From positions 81,638 through 145,637 of the forward strand of contig NZ_BOPF01000029.1 of assembly GCF_016863615.1 (NCBI RefSeq): a stretch of DNA of 64,000 nt, read 5' to 3'. Every line of letters starts with the position of its first letter. The first letter of the stretch is position 1. Source of the DNA: Virgisporangium aliadipatigenens. GTDB lineage: Bacteria > Actinomycetota > Actinomycetes > Mycobacteriales > Micromonosporaceae. The position numbers and the translations under genes were made by a program. The notes beneath the pieces were generated by a model, which worked only from the letters and a program-made list of their open reading frames with translations, searched no databases and was not told the origin of the DNA. Positions 1-9,900 of this stretch are shown here, piece by piece.

Positions 1-121
1 GCAGGGTGTGCGGGACCGGCCCGCGCATCGTGAGTTCGCACCGTCGGTTGGCCATGGCGCCGATGGAACCGGCCGTCGGGGTGCCCGCGCACCACCCCGG
101 GCAGGATGTACCCGGGGTAGG

Positions 122-2353
122 TCAGATGAGGCCGAGGCCGCGGGCGGCCGCCACGGCGTCCGGGCGGGAGGCCACCCCGAGCTTGCGGTAGAGGCTCTTG
201 CTGTACGCCTTGACCGTGTTGACGGACAGGAACAGCGCCGCGCCGATCTCGCGCTGGGTGGCCGTGCCCTGCAGGGCACGCAGGATCGACAGTTCGCGGT
301 CGGTCAGTTCCTCCGCGAGGGCACCCGCACGCACCGCCGCCCGGGTGGATCCCCGGCCGATCCGGCGTTCGGCCTCCGCCAGCCGGGCCGCCGCGAACGG
401 GCTGACCGGCTCGTCGGCCACCACCTCGCGGGCCCGCGCCAGCGCGGCGACGGCGGCGACGCGGTCCCCGCAGGCGAGTTCGGCGTCGGCGAGGTACACC
501 AACCCGACGATCTGCAACGTCGGGCGGGGCTGCAGCTCCACCAGGGCGATGGCGTGGCGCAGCAGGGCGGCCGCCGCGCCGAACTCGGCATTGTGGTGAC
601 AGCGCCGCCCCTCGGCGATCCGCAGCGCGCCGAGGCCGGGCGTTCGGGCCAGCCGGCGGTCCTGGTCGAAGCCTGCCGCGAGCGGGGCGACCGCACGCAG
701 CATCCGGTCGCACTCGTCGCTGCGCCCGGCCTCCATCAGGCTGATCGACATCGAGCCGGCGACCTGGATGACGAGCCACGGCGGCCACGAGTCCCGGCGC
801 CGCGGCCACAGCTCCAGGAACAGCTCCGCGGCGTCGGCGAACCGGCCGTCGCGGGCCAGCGTGGTCGCCAGGGTCTGGCGCACGTTCGGATGCCCGGGGC
901 GCCCGCCCGCCGTCTCCAGCGCGAACGCCTCCCGGGCCAGGGCCAGGGAACGGGCCGAGTCCGCCTCGGTCAGCCCGAAGTAGGCGCGCAGGCTCAACAC
1001 GGCGGCGCGGAAGCTGTGCCAGCCGGGCATCGTGGTGTCGGCGGTGGCGTGGGACTCGCTGAAGTCCAGCCACCGCACGGTGCGCGGCCGGTCGCCGCAG
1101 ATCGTCGCGGCGTACGCCAGGGACCAGGCGAACGGGGCGTCGACCAGTTCGACCGGAATCTGCTCACCGAGCCGGAGATAGACGGCCTGGGCGCCACGGG
1201 CGAAGAACCAGCTGTCGGCATGCTCGCGCAACAGCGCGGCGGCCGCGGCGGGGAGCCCGGCCCGCAGCAGGTGATCGGCCGCGTCGTCGATGCGCCCCTG
1301 CCCGGCGAACCACCCCGCGGCCCGCTCGTGCACCTCCCGCGGATCGGTACCCGGCCGGTGCAGCAACGCGTCGCGCAGCAGGCTGTGGCACCGGTACCAG
1401 TGCCGGTCCTCGTCCAGCGCGGCCACGAACAGGTCCGCGCGCACCAGGTCGGCCAGCACCCGCGCCGAACCGCTCACCCGCAGCGCCGCGTCGCACAGCG
1501 GCCCGGACAGCAGATCCAGCGGCGCCGAACGCACCAGCAGGTCACGCTGCTCCGGGGCCAGCCCGGGCAGCACCTCCGCCGCGAAGTAGTCGACCAGGTG
1601 CCGGTCGTCGCCGCGCACCCGGGACGGATCCGCGCGCAGCGCCAGGGCGGCCAGCTGCAGCCCCGCCGCCCATCCCTCGGTGCGCTGCCACAGGGCGTCC
1701 ACCGCCGGCGCGTCGAGCGCGACGCCGGACACCGCCGACACGAGAGCGGCCGCCTCGCCGGTGGAGAACTCCAGCTGCGCGGCCCGCAGTTCGGTGAGAT
1801 CGCCGCGCACCCGCAGCCGCGCCAGGGGCAGCGGGGGATCGGAGCGCCCGGCGATCACCAGCCGCAGCGCCGGCGGCAGGTACGACACCAGGAACTCGAC
1901 CGCCTCGTGGATCCGCGGATCGGTGAGCACGTGGTAGTCGTCGAGCACCAGAACCTGCCGGGTGGTGGCGGCGGCCAGTTCGTTCAACAGGATCGGCAGG
2001 GCGAGGTCGACGGCCGGAACCTCGCCCGCCCCGAGCGCGTCGAGCGGCTCCGCGCTGACCGCGTCGCCGGCCTCCCGCAGGGCGGTCAGCACGTAGGCCC
2101 AGAACCGGGCCGGCTCGTCGTCGCCGGCGTCGAGGGAGACCCAGGCGATGCGTCGCGTCTCGGCCGGGTCCCGCGCCCAGCCGGTCAGCAGGCTCGTCTT
2201 GCCCCATCCGGCCGGCGCCACGACCACCGTCAGTCGGGTCTCGGCGGCGCGCAGCAGCTGCGTGAGCCGCTCGCGCGGGACCGCACCCGGCCGGGCCGGG
2301 GGGATCACCCGTTTCGCGGTGAGCAGCGGCCTGCCGGGCCGTCCCGTCGTCAT
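122..2353 (-). CDS. LuxR-family transcriptional regulator, MalT/LAL type
   Basis: The 743-aa protein has the layout of large ATP-binding LuxR regulators. A P-loop (APAGWGKTSLL, about residues 46-56) and a STAND-type ATPase region are followed by a helical sensor region. The C-terminal LuxR helix-turn-helix lies at about residues 675-740 (ELTDRELSIL, then TVKAYSKSLYRKLGV). Such proteins are cytoplasmic ATP- and ligand-gated activators of catabolic or secondary-metabolism promoters. The ligand cannot be read from the sequence. The ATG start is followed by the usual basic and proline-rich stretch before the ATPase domain. It lies 55 bp downstream of a membrane-protein gene on the same strand and may be co-transcribed with it. 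Confidence 0.93.
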   Translation of the reverse strand: MTTGRPGRPLLTAKRVIPPARPGAVPRERLTQLLRAAETRLTVVVAPAGWGKTSLLTGWARDPAETRRIAWVSLDAGDDEPARFWAYVLTALREAGDAVSAEPLDALGAGEVPAVDLALPILLNELAAATTRQVLVLDDYHVLTDPRIHEAVEFLVSYLPPALRLVIAGRSDPPLPLARLRVRGDLTELRAAQLEFSTGEAAALVSAVSGVALDAPAVDALWQRTEGWAAGLQLAALALRADPSRVRGDDRHLVDYFAAEVLPGLAPEQRDLLVRSAPLDLLSGPLCDAALRVSGSARVLADLVRADLFVAALDEDRHWYRCHSLLRDALLHRPGTDPREVHERAAGWFAGQGRIDDAADHLLRAGLPAAAAALLREHADSWFFARGAQAVYLRLGEQIPVELVDAPFAWSLAYAATICGDRPRTVRWLDFSESHATADTTMPGWHSFRAAVLSLRAYFGLTEADSARSLALAREAFALETAGGRPGHPNVRQTLATTLARDGRFADAAELFLELWPRRRDSWPPWLVIQVAGSMSISLMEAGRSDECDRMLRAVAPLAAGFDQDRRLARTPGLGALRIAEGRRCHHNAEFGAAAALLRHAIALVELQPRPTLQIVGLVYLADAELACGDRVAAVAALARAREVVADEPVSPFAAARLAEAERRIGRGSTRAAVRAGALAEELTDRELSILRALQGTATQREIGAALFLSVNTVKAYSKSLYRKLGVASRPDAVAAARGLGLI

Positions 2354-2408
2354 CGCGGGGCCGGCTCCGGACCCGCCGCCCCGAGCGCCGCGGTGAATGC
2401 CATCGGCG

Positions 2409-2990
2409 TCACTCGTCGACGTCGGTCCGCGGAACGGGCGTCCTCGGTGCCGGGACCGGACAGGCGGCGACCCCGGTGACCCGCTCGCGCACCAGCTGTC
2501 CGCCGGTACCGACCGCCACGATCACGACGAAGGTCGCCAGCTGGCTCCCCAGCACGGCAGTCAGATATGTCGGCAGCCCGCAGGTGGCCAGGGGCAGGAG
2601 GGCCGCGAGCGCGTATCCGGTGGCCGTCGCGGCCGCGATCCGCCCCGCGGTCCACCCCAGTTCCGACGCGACCCGCCGCCGGAGCGTGCGCCGCGGCTCC
2701 CGACCCGCGTCGGGCGCGGCGACGGAGACCAGCGCCACGACGGTCAGAACGGGCCACAGCCGCCAGCCCGAAGCGCCGAAGACGTCACGCCCGGCCCCGA
2801 TGGTGAATCCGATCCAGTGCAGCGCCCACCAGCTCAGCCGCCCCGCCCAGGTCCACGGCGCGAACGTGCGGCCCAGCACGACGGCCAGGTCCGCGCGGGA
2901 ACGCGCCCGATCCACCGGGGATGTGCCGGTCGAGTCGGCCGCCGCCTCGGTGCGGTCCGGTGCCGGTTCGGATCGGGTCGTGGCGGACAT
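2409..2990 (-). CDS. hypothetical multi-pass membrane protein
   Basis: The 193-aa protein starts at MSATTRSEPAP, chosen over an upstream in-frame ATG whose 24-residue extension is cysteine/proline-rich and not coding-like. An acidic, disordered N-terminus of about 45 residues is followed by hydrophobic segments, including WRLWPVLTVVALVSVAA, a Gly/Ala-rich segment (TGYALAALLPLATCGLPTYL) and QLATFVVIVAVGTGGQLV. I do not recognise a family. It is divergent from the SARP regulator at 3141 across a 150-bp gap and precedes the LAL regulator on the same strand, so it could be a target or partner of either. Confidence 0.75.
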   Translation of the reverse strand: MSATTRSEPAPDRTEAAADSTGTSPVDRARSRADLAVVLGRTFAPWTWAGRLSWWALHWIGFTIGAGRDVFGASGWRLWPVLTVVALVSVAAPDAGREPRRTLRRRVASELGWTAGRIAAATATGYALAALLPLATCGLPTYLTAVLGSQLATFVVIVAVGTGGQLVRERVTGVAACPVPAPRTPVPRTDVDE

Positions 2991-3054
2991 CGGACGATTG
3001 TCGCCGATCTCGCCGGGCCGGCAGAAGGGTGTCGGCACGGGCGGGTGACATCCG

Positions 3055-3065
3055 CCGATCATCGG
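3055..3065. promoter_or_regulatory. small inverted repeat in a divergent promoter region
   Basis: CCGAT-C-ATCGG is a perfect inverted repeat with a 1-base centre. It lies in the 150-bp gap between the divergent membrane-protein gene (start 2990) and the SARP gene (start 3141). It could be an operator. Short GC-rich palindromes also arise by chance. Confidence 0.25.
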
Positions 3066-3140
3066 AGCCGGCTCAGACGTTCAAGCATTTCCATACGTGA
3101 TGCTGGACAGTGCGCGCCACGCGCGGAATCGTGCTGAACC

Positions 3141-6100
3141 GTGGGGCTGCGCATCCAGGTCCTCGGTCCGGTCCGGGCGTGGCGCGGCACCGAGGAGATC
3201 GACTTCGGCCGGCCGGGGCAGCGCGCGGTACTGGGCCTGCTGGCGCTCGCGGGCGGTCGGCCGGTGCTGCGGCCCGAGCTGGTCGACCTGCTGTGGGCGG
3301 AACGGCCGCCGGTGCGCGCCGTCAACGTGATCCAGACCCACGTCAAAGGCCTGCGCCGGCTGCTGGAACCGGACCGGCTGCCGCGCGGTCGCAGCGCCGT
3401 TCTGCCGGCGGTCGGTGACGGGTACGCGCTGTCGGTCCCACCCGGGACGGTCGACCTGGCCGAGTTCCGGCGGCTGGTCGGCGCGGCCGTGGCTCGACAG
3501 CGGGCCGGCGAACTGGTGGCGGCCGCCGCGCTGCTCGGCGAGGCGGTGTCGCTGTGGACCGCGCGACCGCTGGCCGACATTCCTTACCTCGCCGACAGCC
3601 CACGGATCACCGCCCTGGACCGGGAACGGCACGCCGCGCTGGCCCGGTACGGCGACCTGATGATCGCCACCGGCTCGGCCGTCGACGTGCTGGCCCCATT
3701 GGAGGCGAACGCCGGCGACCACCCGCTCGACGAACTCGCCCAGGCCCTGCTGATCCGGGCCTACCACGCGGCCGGCCGGCGGGACGACGCGTTCGCCGCG
3801 TACGAGGCGGTCCGTCGACGCCTCGCCGACCAGCTCGGTATCGACCCGGGCCCCGAACTGGTCGCCGCGCACGCCGAACTGCTGCGCACCAGCGCGGCGC
3901 CCACCGCGTCCGATCCGGCGACGGCAGCGGCGTCCACCACCGGCGGGCGAGCGGCACCGGCCCAGCTGCCGGCCGACGTCTTCGGCTTCACCGGCCGGGA
4001 ACGGGAACTGGCCGCCCTCGACGCCGCCCTACCCGACCGAGACGCCGAGGCACGGCCCGCCGACCGTCGTGGCGCCGAAGACCGGCCCACCGGCGGCCGA
4101 GACGCCGGAGACCGGGGTGCGGAAGGGCGGGACAGCGCCGCACAGCCGATCCTGATCTCGGCGGTCGCCGGCACCGCCGGCGTCGGCAAGAGCGCGCTCG
4201 CCGTGCACTGGGCGCACCGCGTCCGGCACCGGTTCCCGGACGGGCAGCTGCACGTCGACCTGCGCGGCTACGACCCGGCACAGCCGGTACCCGCCGCGAC
4301 GGTGCTCGCCGGCTTCCTGCGCGCGCTCGGCCTGCCCGGCCAGCAGATCCCCGACGAGCTGGACGAACTCGCCGCCCGGTACCGCACCGAGGTGGCCGAC
4401 CGGCGGATGCTCCTGCTGCTGGACAACGCCGGCTCGGTGGAGCAGGTCCGCCCGCTGCTGCCCGGAACCCCCGGCTGCGTGGTCGTGGTGACCAGCCGCG
4501 ACCCGCTCGCCGGCCTGGTGGCGCGCCACGGCGCCCGACGCATCGACCTGGACCTGCTGCCGGCCGACGAGGCGCTGGCCCTGCTCGGCACCCTGATCGG
4601 GGCCCGGGTGGCGGCCGAACCCGACGCGGCGGCGGCCCTCGTGGCCCAGTGTGCCCGGCTGCCGCTGGCGCTGCGCCTCACCGCCGAACTCGCCGTCGGG
4701 CGGCCCGCGGCGAGGCTCGCCGACCTGGTGGGCGAACTCGACGACGAGCGCGAACGCATCGACCGTCTCGACGCCGGAGGTGACCCGCGCACGGCACTCC
4801 GGGCGGTCTTCTCGTGGTCGTACCGTCAACTGCCGGCGGCTGCCGCGCGGGCGTTCCACCTGATGGGTCTGCATCCGGGTCCGGACCTCGACGTGGCCGC
4901 GGCGGCCGCGCTGATCGGCGCCGACGGCGGTGCCCCGCTCGACGGCCTGGCCCGGGCCTACCTGATCCGGCCCACCGGCGACGGCCGGTACGGCATGCAC
5001 GATCTGCTGCGGGCCTACGCGGCCGAACTGTCGAGCGAACGCGACGACGCGCAGACCCGGCGGGCGGCGCTCGACCGGCTGCTGGCCCACTATCTGGCGG
5101 CGGCGACCCGGGCGATGGACCTGCTGTACCCGGCGGAACAGCACCGCCGGCCGGAGGTGGCCGACGACGCCGCGCCGGGGCCGCGCTGGGAGACGCCGGA
5201 GGCGGCCGGCGCGTGGCTCGACACCGAACTGCCCAATCTCCGCGCGGTCTGCCTGCACGCCGCGCGGCACGGCCGGCCGGAATACCCGGCGCGGATGGGC
5301 GGGGTGCTGTCGCGCTATCTCAACGCCGGCCATCCGCTCGACGCGCTGGCGATCTACGAGAGCGTCCTGACCGTCGCCGACCCGGCCGGCCACGCGCTGA
5401 CCCGGCTCAATCTCGGCGGCACCCACATCCGGCTCGGGCGCTACGACCGGGCCGAGGAGCACTATCGTCGGGCGCTGGCCGCGTTCCGGGCGATCGGCGA
5501 CGAGACCGGCGCCGCGCGGGCGCTCGGCGGACTGGGGCTGGTGTGCGAGGCCGTCGGTCGCTACGCCGCCGCCGCCGGGCACTTCGCCGACGCCCTTGTC
5601 CTGTTCGAACGGCTCGGCGACGCCACCGGGCAGGTCCGCGCGATCACGAGCCTGGGCCTGGTGGAGAGCCGCTTCGGCCGGCATGCGCGCGCCGTCGAGC
5701 ACCATCAGCGGGCGCTGCGCATCGCGCGGGGTACGGACGACCGGTTCGGTGTGGCGAGCACGCTGCTCAACCTGGGGCTCGCGGAGTTCCGTTCGGGCCG
5801 GTGCGCCGCCGCGGCCGAACACCAGCGGGAGGCGTTGGCCATCTCCACGGCGATCGGGGACCGGTTCGGTGCCGCGCACGCGCTGACCAATCTCGGCGAC
5901 CTCGCCCGGCGGGACGGCCGGCACGCCGCCGCTGTCGGCCACCACGAACGGGCCCTCGCCACGTTCCGCGAACTCCAGGAGCCGTACGGCGAGGCGTGCG
6001 CCCAGAACGGTCTCGGCGAGGCGCTCGGCGACCTCGGTCAGTATGCCGAGGCGATCGAACGGCACGGCGGCGCACTGTCGATCGCGGCGGCCATCGGCGA

Positions 6101-6284
6101 CCGCGAGGAACACGCCCGCGCGGCGGTCGGCCTCGGCGAGGCGTACGCGGGTGCCGGGGACCTCGCCGCGGCGCGCCGTCATCTCGAGTGCGCGCTGGCC
6201 CTCTACACCGAACTCGGCGCGGTGGAGGCGGGCGACGTGCGGGCCCGCCTCCACCGCCTGCCGACGTCGGCGCGTGCTTCCTAG
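3141..6284 (+). CDS. SARP/AfsR-type regulator: wHTH-BTAD-NB-ARC-TPR
   Basis: The 1047-aa protein starts at GTG. The N-terminus (LRIQVLGPVRAWRG) is the typical OmpR-like winged helix of SARPs, about residues 1-95, followed by a bacterial transcriptional activator domain to about residue 245. An unusual Arg/Asp/Gly-rich low-complexity stretch of about 40 residues (near 295-335) precedes the NB-ARC ATPase. The P-loop is GTAGVGKSA near residue 345 and the Walker-B-like stretch is RMLLLLDNAGS. The C-terminal 300 residues hold TPRs of the form GRYAEAIERHGGALSIAAAIGD. AfsR-like proteins activate specialised-metabolism genes by binding direct repeats. It converges on the secreted-protein gene at 6292 with a 7-bp gap. 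Confidence 0.93.
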   Translation: MGLRIQVLGPVRAWRGTEEIDFGRPGQRAVLGLLALAGGRPVLRPELVDLLWAERPPVRAVNVIQTHVKGLRRLLEPDRLPRGRSAVLPAVGDGYALSVPPGTVDLAEFRRLVGAAVARQRAGELVAAAALLGEAVSLWTARPLADIPYLADSPRITALDRERHAALARYGDLMIATGSAVDVLAPLEANAGDHPLDELAQALLIRAYHAAGRRDDAFAAYEAVRRRLADQLGIDPGPELVAAHAELLRTSAAPTASDPATAAASTTGGRAAPAQLPADVFGFTGRERELAALDAALPDRDAEARPADRRGAEDRPTGGRDAGDRGAEGRDSAAQPILISAVAGTAGVGKSALAVHWAHRVRHRFPDGQLHVDLRGYDPAQPVPAATVLAGFLRALGLPGQQIPDELDELAARYRTEVADRRMLLLLDNAGSVEQVRPLLPGTPGCVVVVTSRDPLAGLVARHGARRIDLDLLPADEALALLGTLIGARVAAEPDAAAALVAQCARLPLALRLTAELAVGRPAARLADLVGELDDERERIDRLDAGGDPRTALRAVFSWSYRQLPAAAARAFHLMGLHPGPDLDVAAAAALIGADGGAPLDGLARAYLIRPTGDGRYGMHDLLRAYAAELSSERDDAQTRRAALDRLLAHYLAAATRAMDLLYPAEQHRRPEVADDAAPGPRWETPEAAGAWLDTELPNLRAVCLHAARHGRPEYPARMGGVLSRYLNAGHPLDALAIYESVLTVADPAGHALTRLNLGGTHIRLGRYDRAEEHYRRALAAFRAIGDETGAARALGGLGLVCEAVGRYAAAAGHFADALVLFERLGDATGQVRAITSLGLVESRFGRHARAVEHHQRALRIARGTDDRFGVASTLLNLGLAEFRSGRCAAAAEHQREALAISTAIGDRFGAAHALTNLGDLARRDGRHAAAVGHHERALATFRELQEPYGEACAQNGLGEALGDLGQYAEAIERHGGALSIAAAIGDREEHARAAVGLGEAYAGAGDLAAARRHLECALALYTELGAVEAGDVRARLHRLPTSARAS

Positions 6285-6291
6285 GCAATGC

Positions 6292-6879
6292 TCAGTCGTT
6301 CAGGCAGAACGAGAAGTTGGTCGAGGTGCTGCTGGAGTACCCGGTCGCGTACGAGGTGCCCAGGCGGGCCTGGTGGAAGCCGACCACGCCGTACGTCTGG
6401 GCCACGCAGCCCGACTCCGCCTGCGAGATCTCCTGTCGCCCGGGCACCGTGTACGGCTGGTCGTAGGCGAGGTTGCCCACGGCCACCTCGAACCACCGGC
6501 TCAGGTCCGGTGACCAGAAGAAGAGCGTCGCCTGCGCGGCCACGTAGTCGACCGGGGCCGGGCAGCTGCTGTAGGCGTAGCCGGTGACCGAGTAGAAGCT
6601 GCCGACGCTGAACGCGTTGACGCGGCTCGACCCGACGCAGGTGATGACGAGGTTCGTCGACGCGCCGCCGGCCTTGCCCTGCAGGGTCAGCGCCGACGAA
6701 CCGGACGAGGTGCCCGACGGGGCGGGCATGTGCGCCGCGTACTCGAGGATGGCGGCGTGCGCCTCGGCGGCGGTGAGGGGCCGGGCGGGTGCCGCGGTGG
6801 CCGGCGCCGCGAGCGTCGCCAACACCACGACGGCGGCGCCGGTCAGTGCCATCGCCCGGGCCTTGATTCCTGTGAACAT
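6292..6879 (-). CDS. secreted protein of unknown function
   Basis: The 195-aa protein has a clear Sec signal peptide: a basic N-terminus (MFTGIKARAM), a hydrophobic core (ALTGAAVVVLATLAAP) and a probable Ala-X-Ala cleavage near residue 30. The mature part has four cysteines (in VITCVG, SSCPAP, SGCVAQ and SFCLND), so two disulfides are possible. It is rich in Ser, Tyr and Gly, and many alternating residues suggest a beta fold. No enzymatic motif is visible. It resembles in style, but not obviously in sequence, the four-cysteine secreted protein at 22632. Confidence 0.8.
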   Translation of the reverse strand: MFTGIKARAMALTGAAVVVLATLAAPATAAPARPLTAAEAHAAILEYAAHMPAPSGTSSGSSALTLQGKAGGASTNLVITCVGSSRVNAFSVGSFYSVTGYAYSSCPAPVDYVAAQATLFFWSPDLSRWFEVAVGNLAYDQPYTVPGRQEISQAESGCVAQTYGVVGFHQARLGTSYATGYSSSTSTNFSFCLND

Positions 6880-6972
6880 CGCTCCTCCTGACGCTCCCGC
6901 CCGGGGGTCCGGGCGTGGTGGAGGAGAGTTTCGCGACCGGCACTGGACGCGGATTGAACGCGTGAACCGTTC

Positions 6973-9900
6973 TCAGCGGTGTGCCGGATGTTCGTCGTCA
7001 AGGAACAGGCCCGCGAGCCGTCCGCGCCACCCCCGGCGGCCCACATCGGCCCGCCCGGCCCAGATCGCGGCGCTCTCGCGGATGTGCACGGTGCGCGGGT
7101 GCTCCGGCCCGTGGACCCGCGTGTAGTCGTCGACGAGTACGGCGAACAGGTCACGAGCCGCGGCCGGATCACCGGCTTCCCCGGTCCAGCGCGCCAGTCC
7201 GACCCGCACGTCGAGGGAGAGCGGACGGTCGGCGCCCAGTTCCCGGACGCAGTCCGCGCTGAGCGCCGCGAAGAGGTCCCGTGCCGCGGCGGGATCGCCG
7301 GCCTCCCCGGTCCACCGCGCCACACCGTAACGGGCATCGAGCGTCGAGGGATGCGTGCGGCCGAACACGCGGGCGTGCTCCTCGACCAGCAGCGCGCACC
7401 GGGTGCGGGCGCGGGAGGGTTCCCCGGCCATCCCGATCCACCTGGCGACAGCGCCCCGGACGGCGAACGTGCGGGCGTGGTCCCGTCCGAGCGCCCGGGC
7501 GAAGTCCTCGACCAGGGTGGTGAACAGCTCCCGGGCCCGCACGGGATCGCCGGCCTCCCCGGTGTACTGGGCGAAGCCGTTGCGGGCCTCCAGGGTCTGC
7601 GGATCGGCGCTGCCCAGTATCCGCGCGAAGTCGCCGACGAGAGCCGCGTACAGGTCCCGGGCCTGAGCCGACTCGCCCGACGCCCCGACACTCCATGCGT
7701 ACTCCGCCCGCATGTTCAGCGTGGTGGGGTGATCGTCGCCGAGTACGCGTGTCGTGTCGTCCACGAGGGCTTTCGTCAGGTCGCGGGCCATCAGGTGATC
7801 ACCCGCCTCCGCGGCCCACCAGGCCGCGGCGAACCGCATGTCGCGCGTGGCGGCGTGGTCGTCACCGAACAGGCGGGCGTGGTCCTCGGCCAGCGCGGCG
7901 AAGAGGTCCCGCGCGCCGCCGGGATCGCCGGTGTTGCCGGTGCATCGGGCCAGGCCGAGCCGGATGTCGAGGGTGCGCCAGTGGTCCGCGTCCAGCACCC
8001 GGGTGCAGTCGTCGACGAGCGAGCGGCACCGGTCCCGGGCCTCGGCGAGCTCGCCGGCCGACTCGGCCGCCGAGGCGGCACCGGTCCGGGCGTCCAGGGT
8101 GGCCTCGTGGTCCGCGCCCCGGGCCCGTGCGCAGTCCGCGGCCAGTTCGTCGTACAGGGCTCTCGCGCCCGCCGGGTCGCCGGTGCACGCCGTGTACCAC
8201 GCCAGGCTGGAGCGCAGGTCGAGGGTGGTGGCATGGTCCGGGCCGAAGACCCGGGTGCAGTCGTCGACCACCTCGGCGTACAGGTCGCGGGCGGCGACGG
8301 GATCGCCGGCCTCTCCGGTCCACCGGGCAAGGGCCGAGCGGGCGTCGATGGTCTGCCGGTGGTCGGTACCCAAGGCCCGGCGGTTGTCCCGTGCCAGCGC
8401 GGCGAACCGGTCCCGCGCCGCGCCGGCGTCGCCGGCTTCTCCGGTCCACCGGGCCAGGGAACCGCGGCAGTCGAGGGTCATCGGATGCCGCGGGCCCAGC
8501 AGCCGCAGGTGGTCCTCGACGAGGTCGGCGTAGCGGGACCGGGCCGCGGACGGGTCGCCGGCCGTCCCCGTGCACAGGGCGGCCCCGCTTCGCGCAGCCA
8601 GCGTGCCGGAATGTGCCGGCCCCAGCACGCGCGCGTAGTCCCCGCTGAGATCGCCGTACATGTCGCGCGCCGCGGCGGGATCACCGGCGACCGCGGTCCA
8701 TCGGGCGAGGCCGGACCGGGTGTCGAGGGTCCAGGGGTGATCGGCGCCGAGGACGCGGGTGTAGTCGTCGACGAGCCGGGCGAACAGCTCGCGGGCCGCG
8801 TCGGCGTCGCCCGCCTCTCCGGTCCATCGGCCCAGGCCGGACCGGGTGTCGAGGGTCAACGGATGGTCGGCGCCGAGGACGCGGGTGTAGTCGTCGACGA
8901 GCCGGGCGAACAGCTCGCGGGCCGCGTCGGCGTCGCCGGCCTCGCCGGTCCACCGGGCCACGCTCGCCCTGATGGCGAGGGTGGTGAAGTGGTCCGGGCC
9001 GAGGATCCGCGCGTGCTCGCCGGTGAGTCGCACCGACAGGTCGCGGGCACGCGCGAAGTCGCCCGACTCGCCGGTCCAGCGGACCAGGGCCCCCCGGGCT
9101 TCGCGGGTCTGCGGGTGGTCCGCACCGAGTTCCCTCGCATGCTCCTCGACGAGGACGGCACTGAGGTCCCGGGCGCCGGCCGGGTTACCGGCCTCGCCGG
9201 TCCACCGCGCCAGCCCCAGCCGGACGCCGAGGGTCTGCGGATGGTCGGCGCCGAGGACCCGGGTGCAGTCGTCGGCGAGCGCGGAGTGCAGGTCGCGCGC
9301 CCCGGCCGGATCGCCGGCGTCGCCGGTCAACATGGCCAGGGTCGCGGCGGCGTCGAGGGCATTCGGATGCTCCCTGCCGAGAATCCGGGTGTGATCCTCG
9401 GCGAGAACGGCGCACAGGTCCCGGGCCGCGATCGGTTCACCGACGTTCACCGTGCACCTGACCAGCGCCCAGCGGGCGCGCAGCGTGGTGCTGTGGTCGG
9501 GACCGAGCCCTCGGGCACAGTCCTCGACGAGTGCGGCCGCGAGTCGCCGGGACTCGGCCCGGTCCCCGAAATCGGCTGTCCAGAAGGCGAGATCGACGCG
9601 GGCCGCCAGGGTACGGGGGTGGTCGCGGCCGGACACCCGGCGGTGATCCGCGACGAGCGCGCCGAACATCGTCCGGGCACCGACCTCCTCGCCGGCCAGC
9701 CCGGTCCACATGGCCAGACCACCCCTGGCGTCGAGGGTGTGCGGGTCGTCGGGGCCGAGCGCCCGCACACAGCGCTCGACGAGCGCGGCGGACAGGTCCC
9801 GGGCCAGAGCCGGCGCGCCCGTGGTGCCGGTCCACCAGGCGAGGCTGTCGCGGACCTGCAGAGTGCTGCGGTGGTCCGGGCCGAGCGCCCCCTCGCAGTC

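Noticed and set aside
1..121. Possible gene fragment at the left edge
   Set aside because: Only 121 bp before the LAL stop, with no coding pattern that could be supported on either strand.
8..2479. Long plus-strand open frame antisense to the LAL regulator
   Set aside because: It is rich in Arg/Gly/Gln/His without domain signatures and arises from the GC skew of the real minus-strand gene.
4029..6254. 741-codon minus-strand frame opposite the first SARP gene
   Set aside because: No ribosome binding site or motif. The opposite strand has clear wHTH, BTAD, P-loop and TPR signatures.
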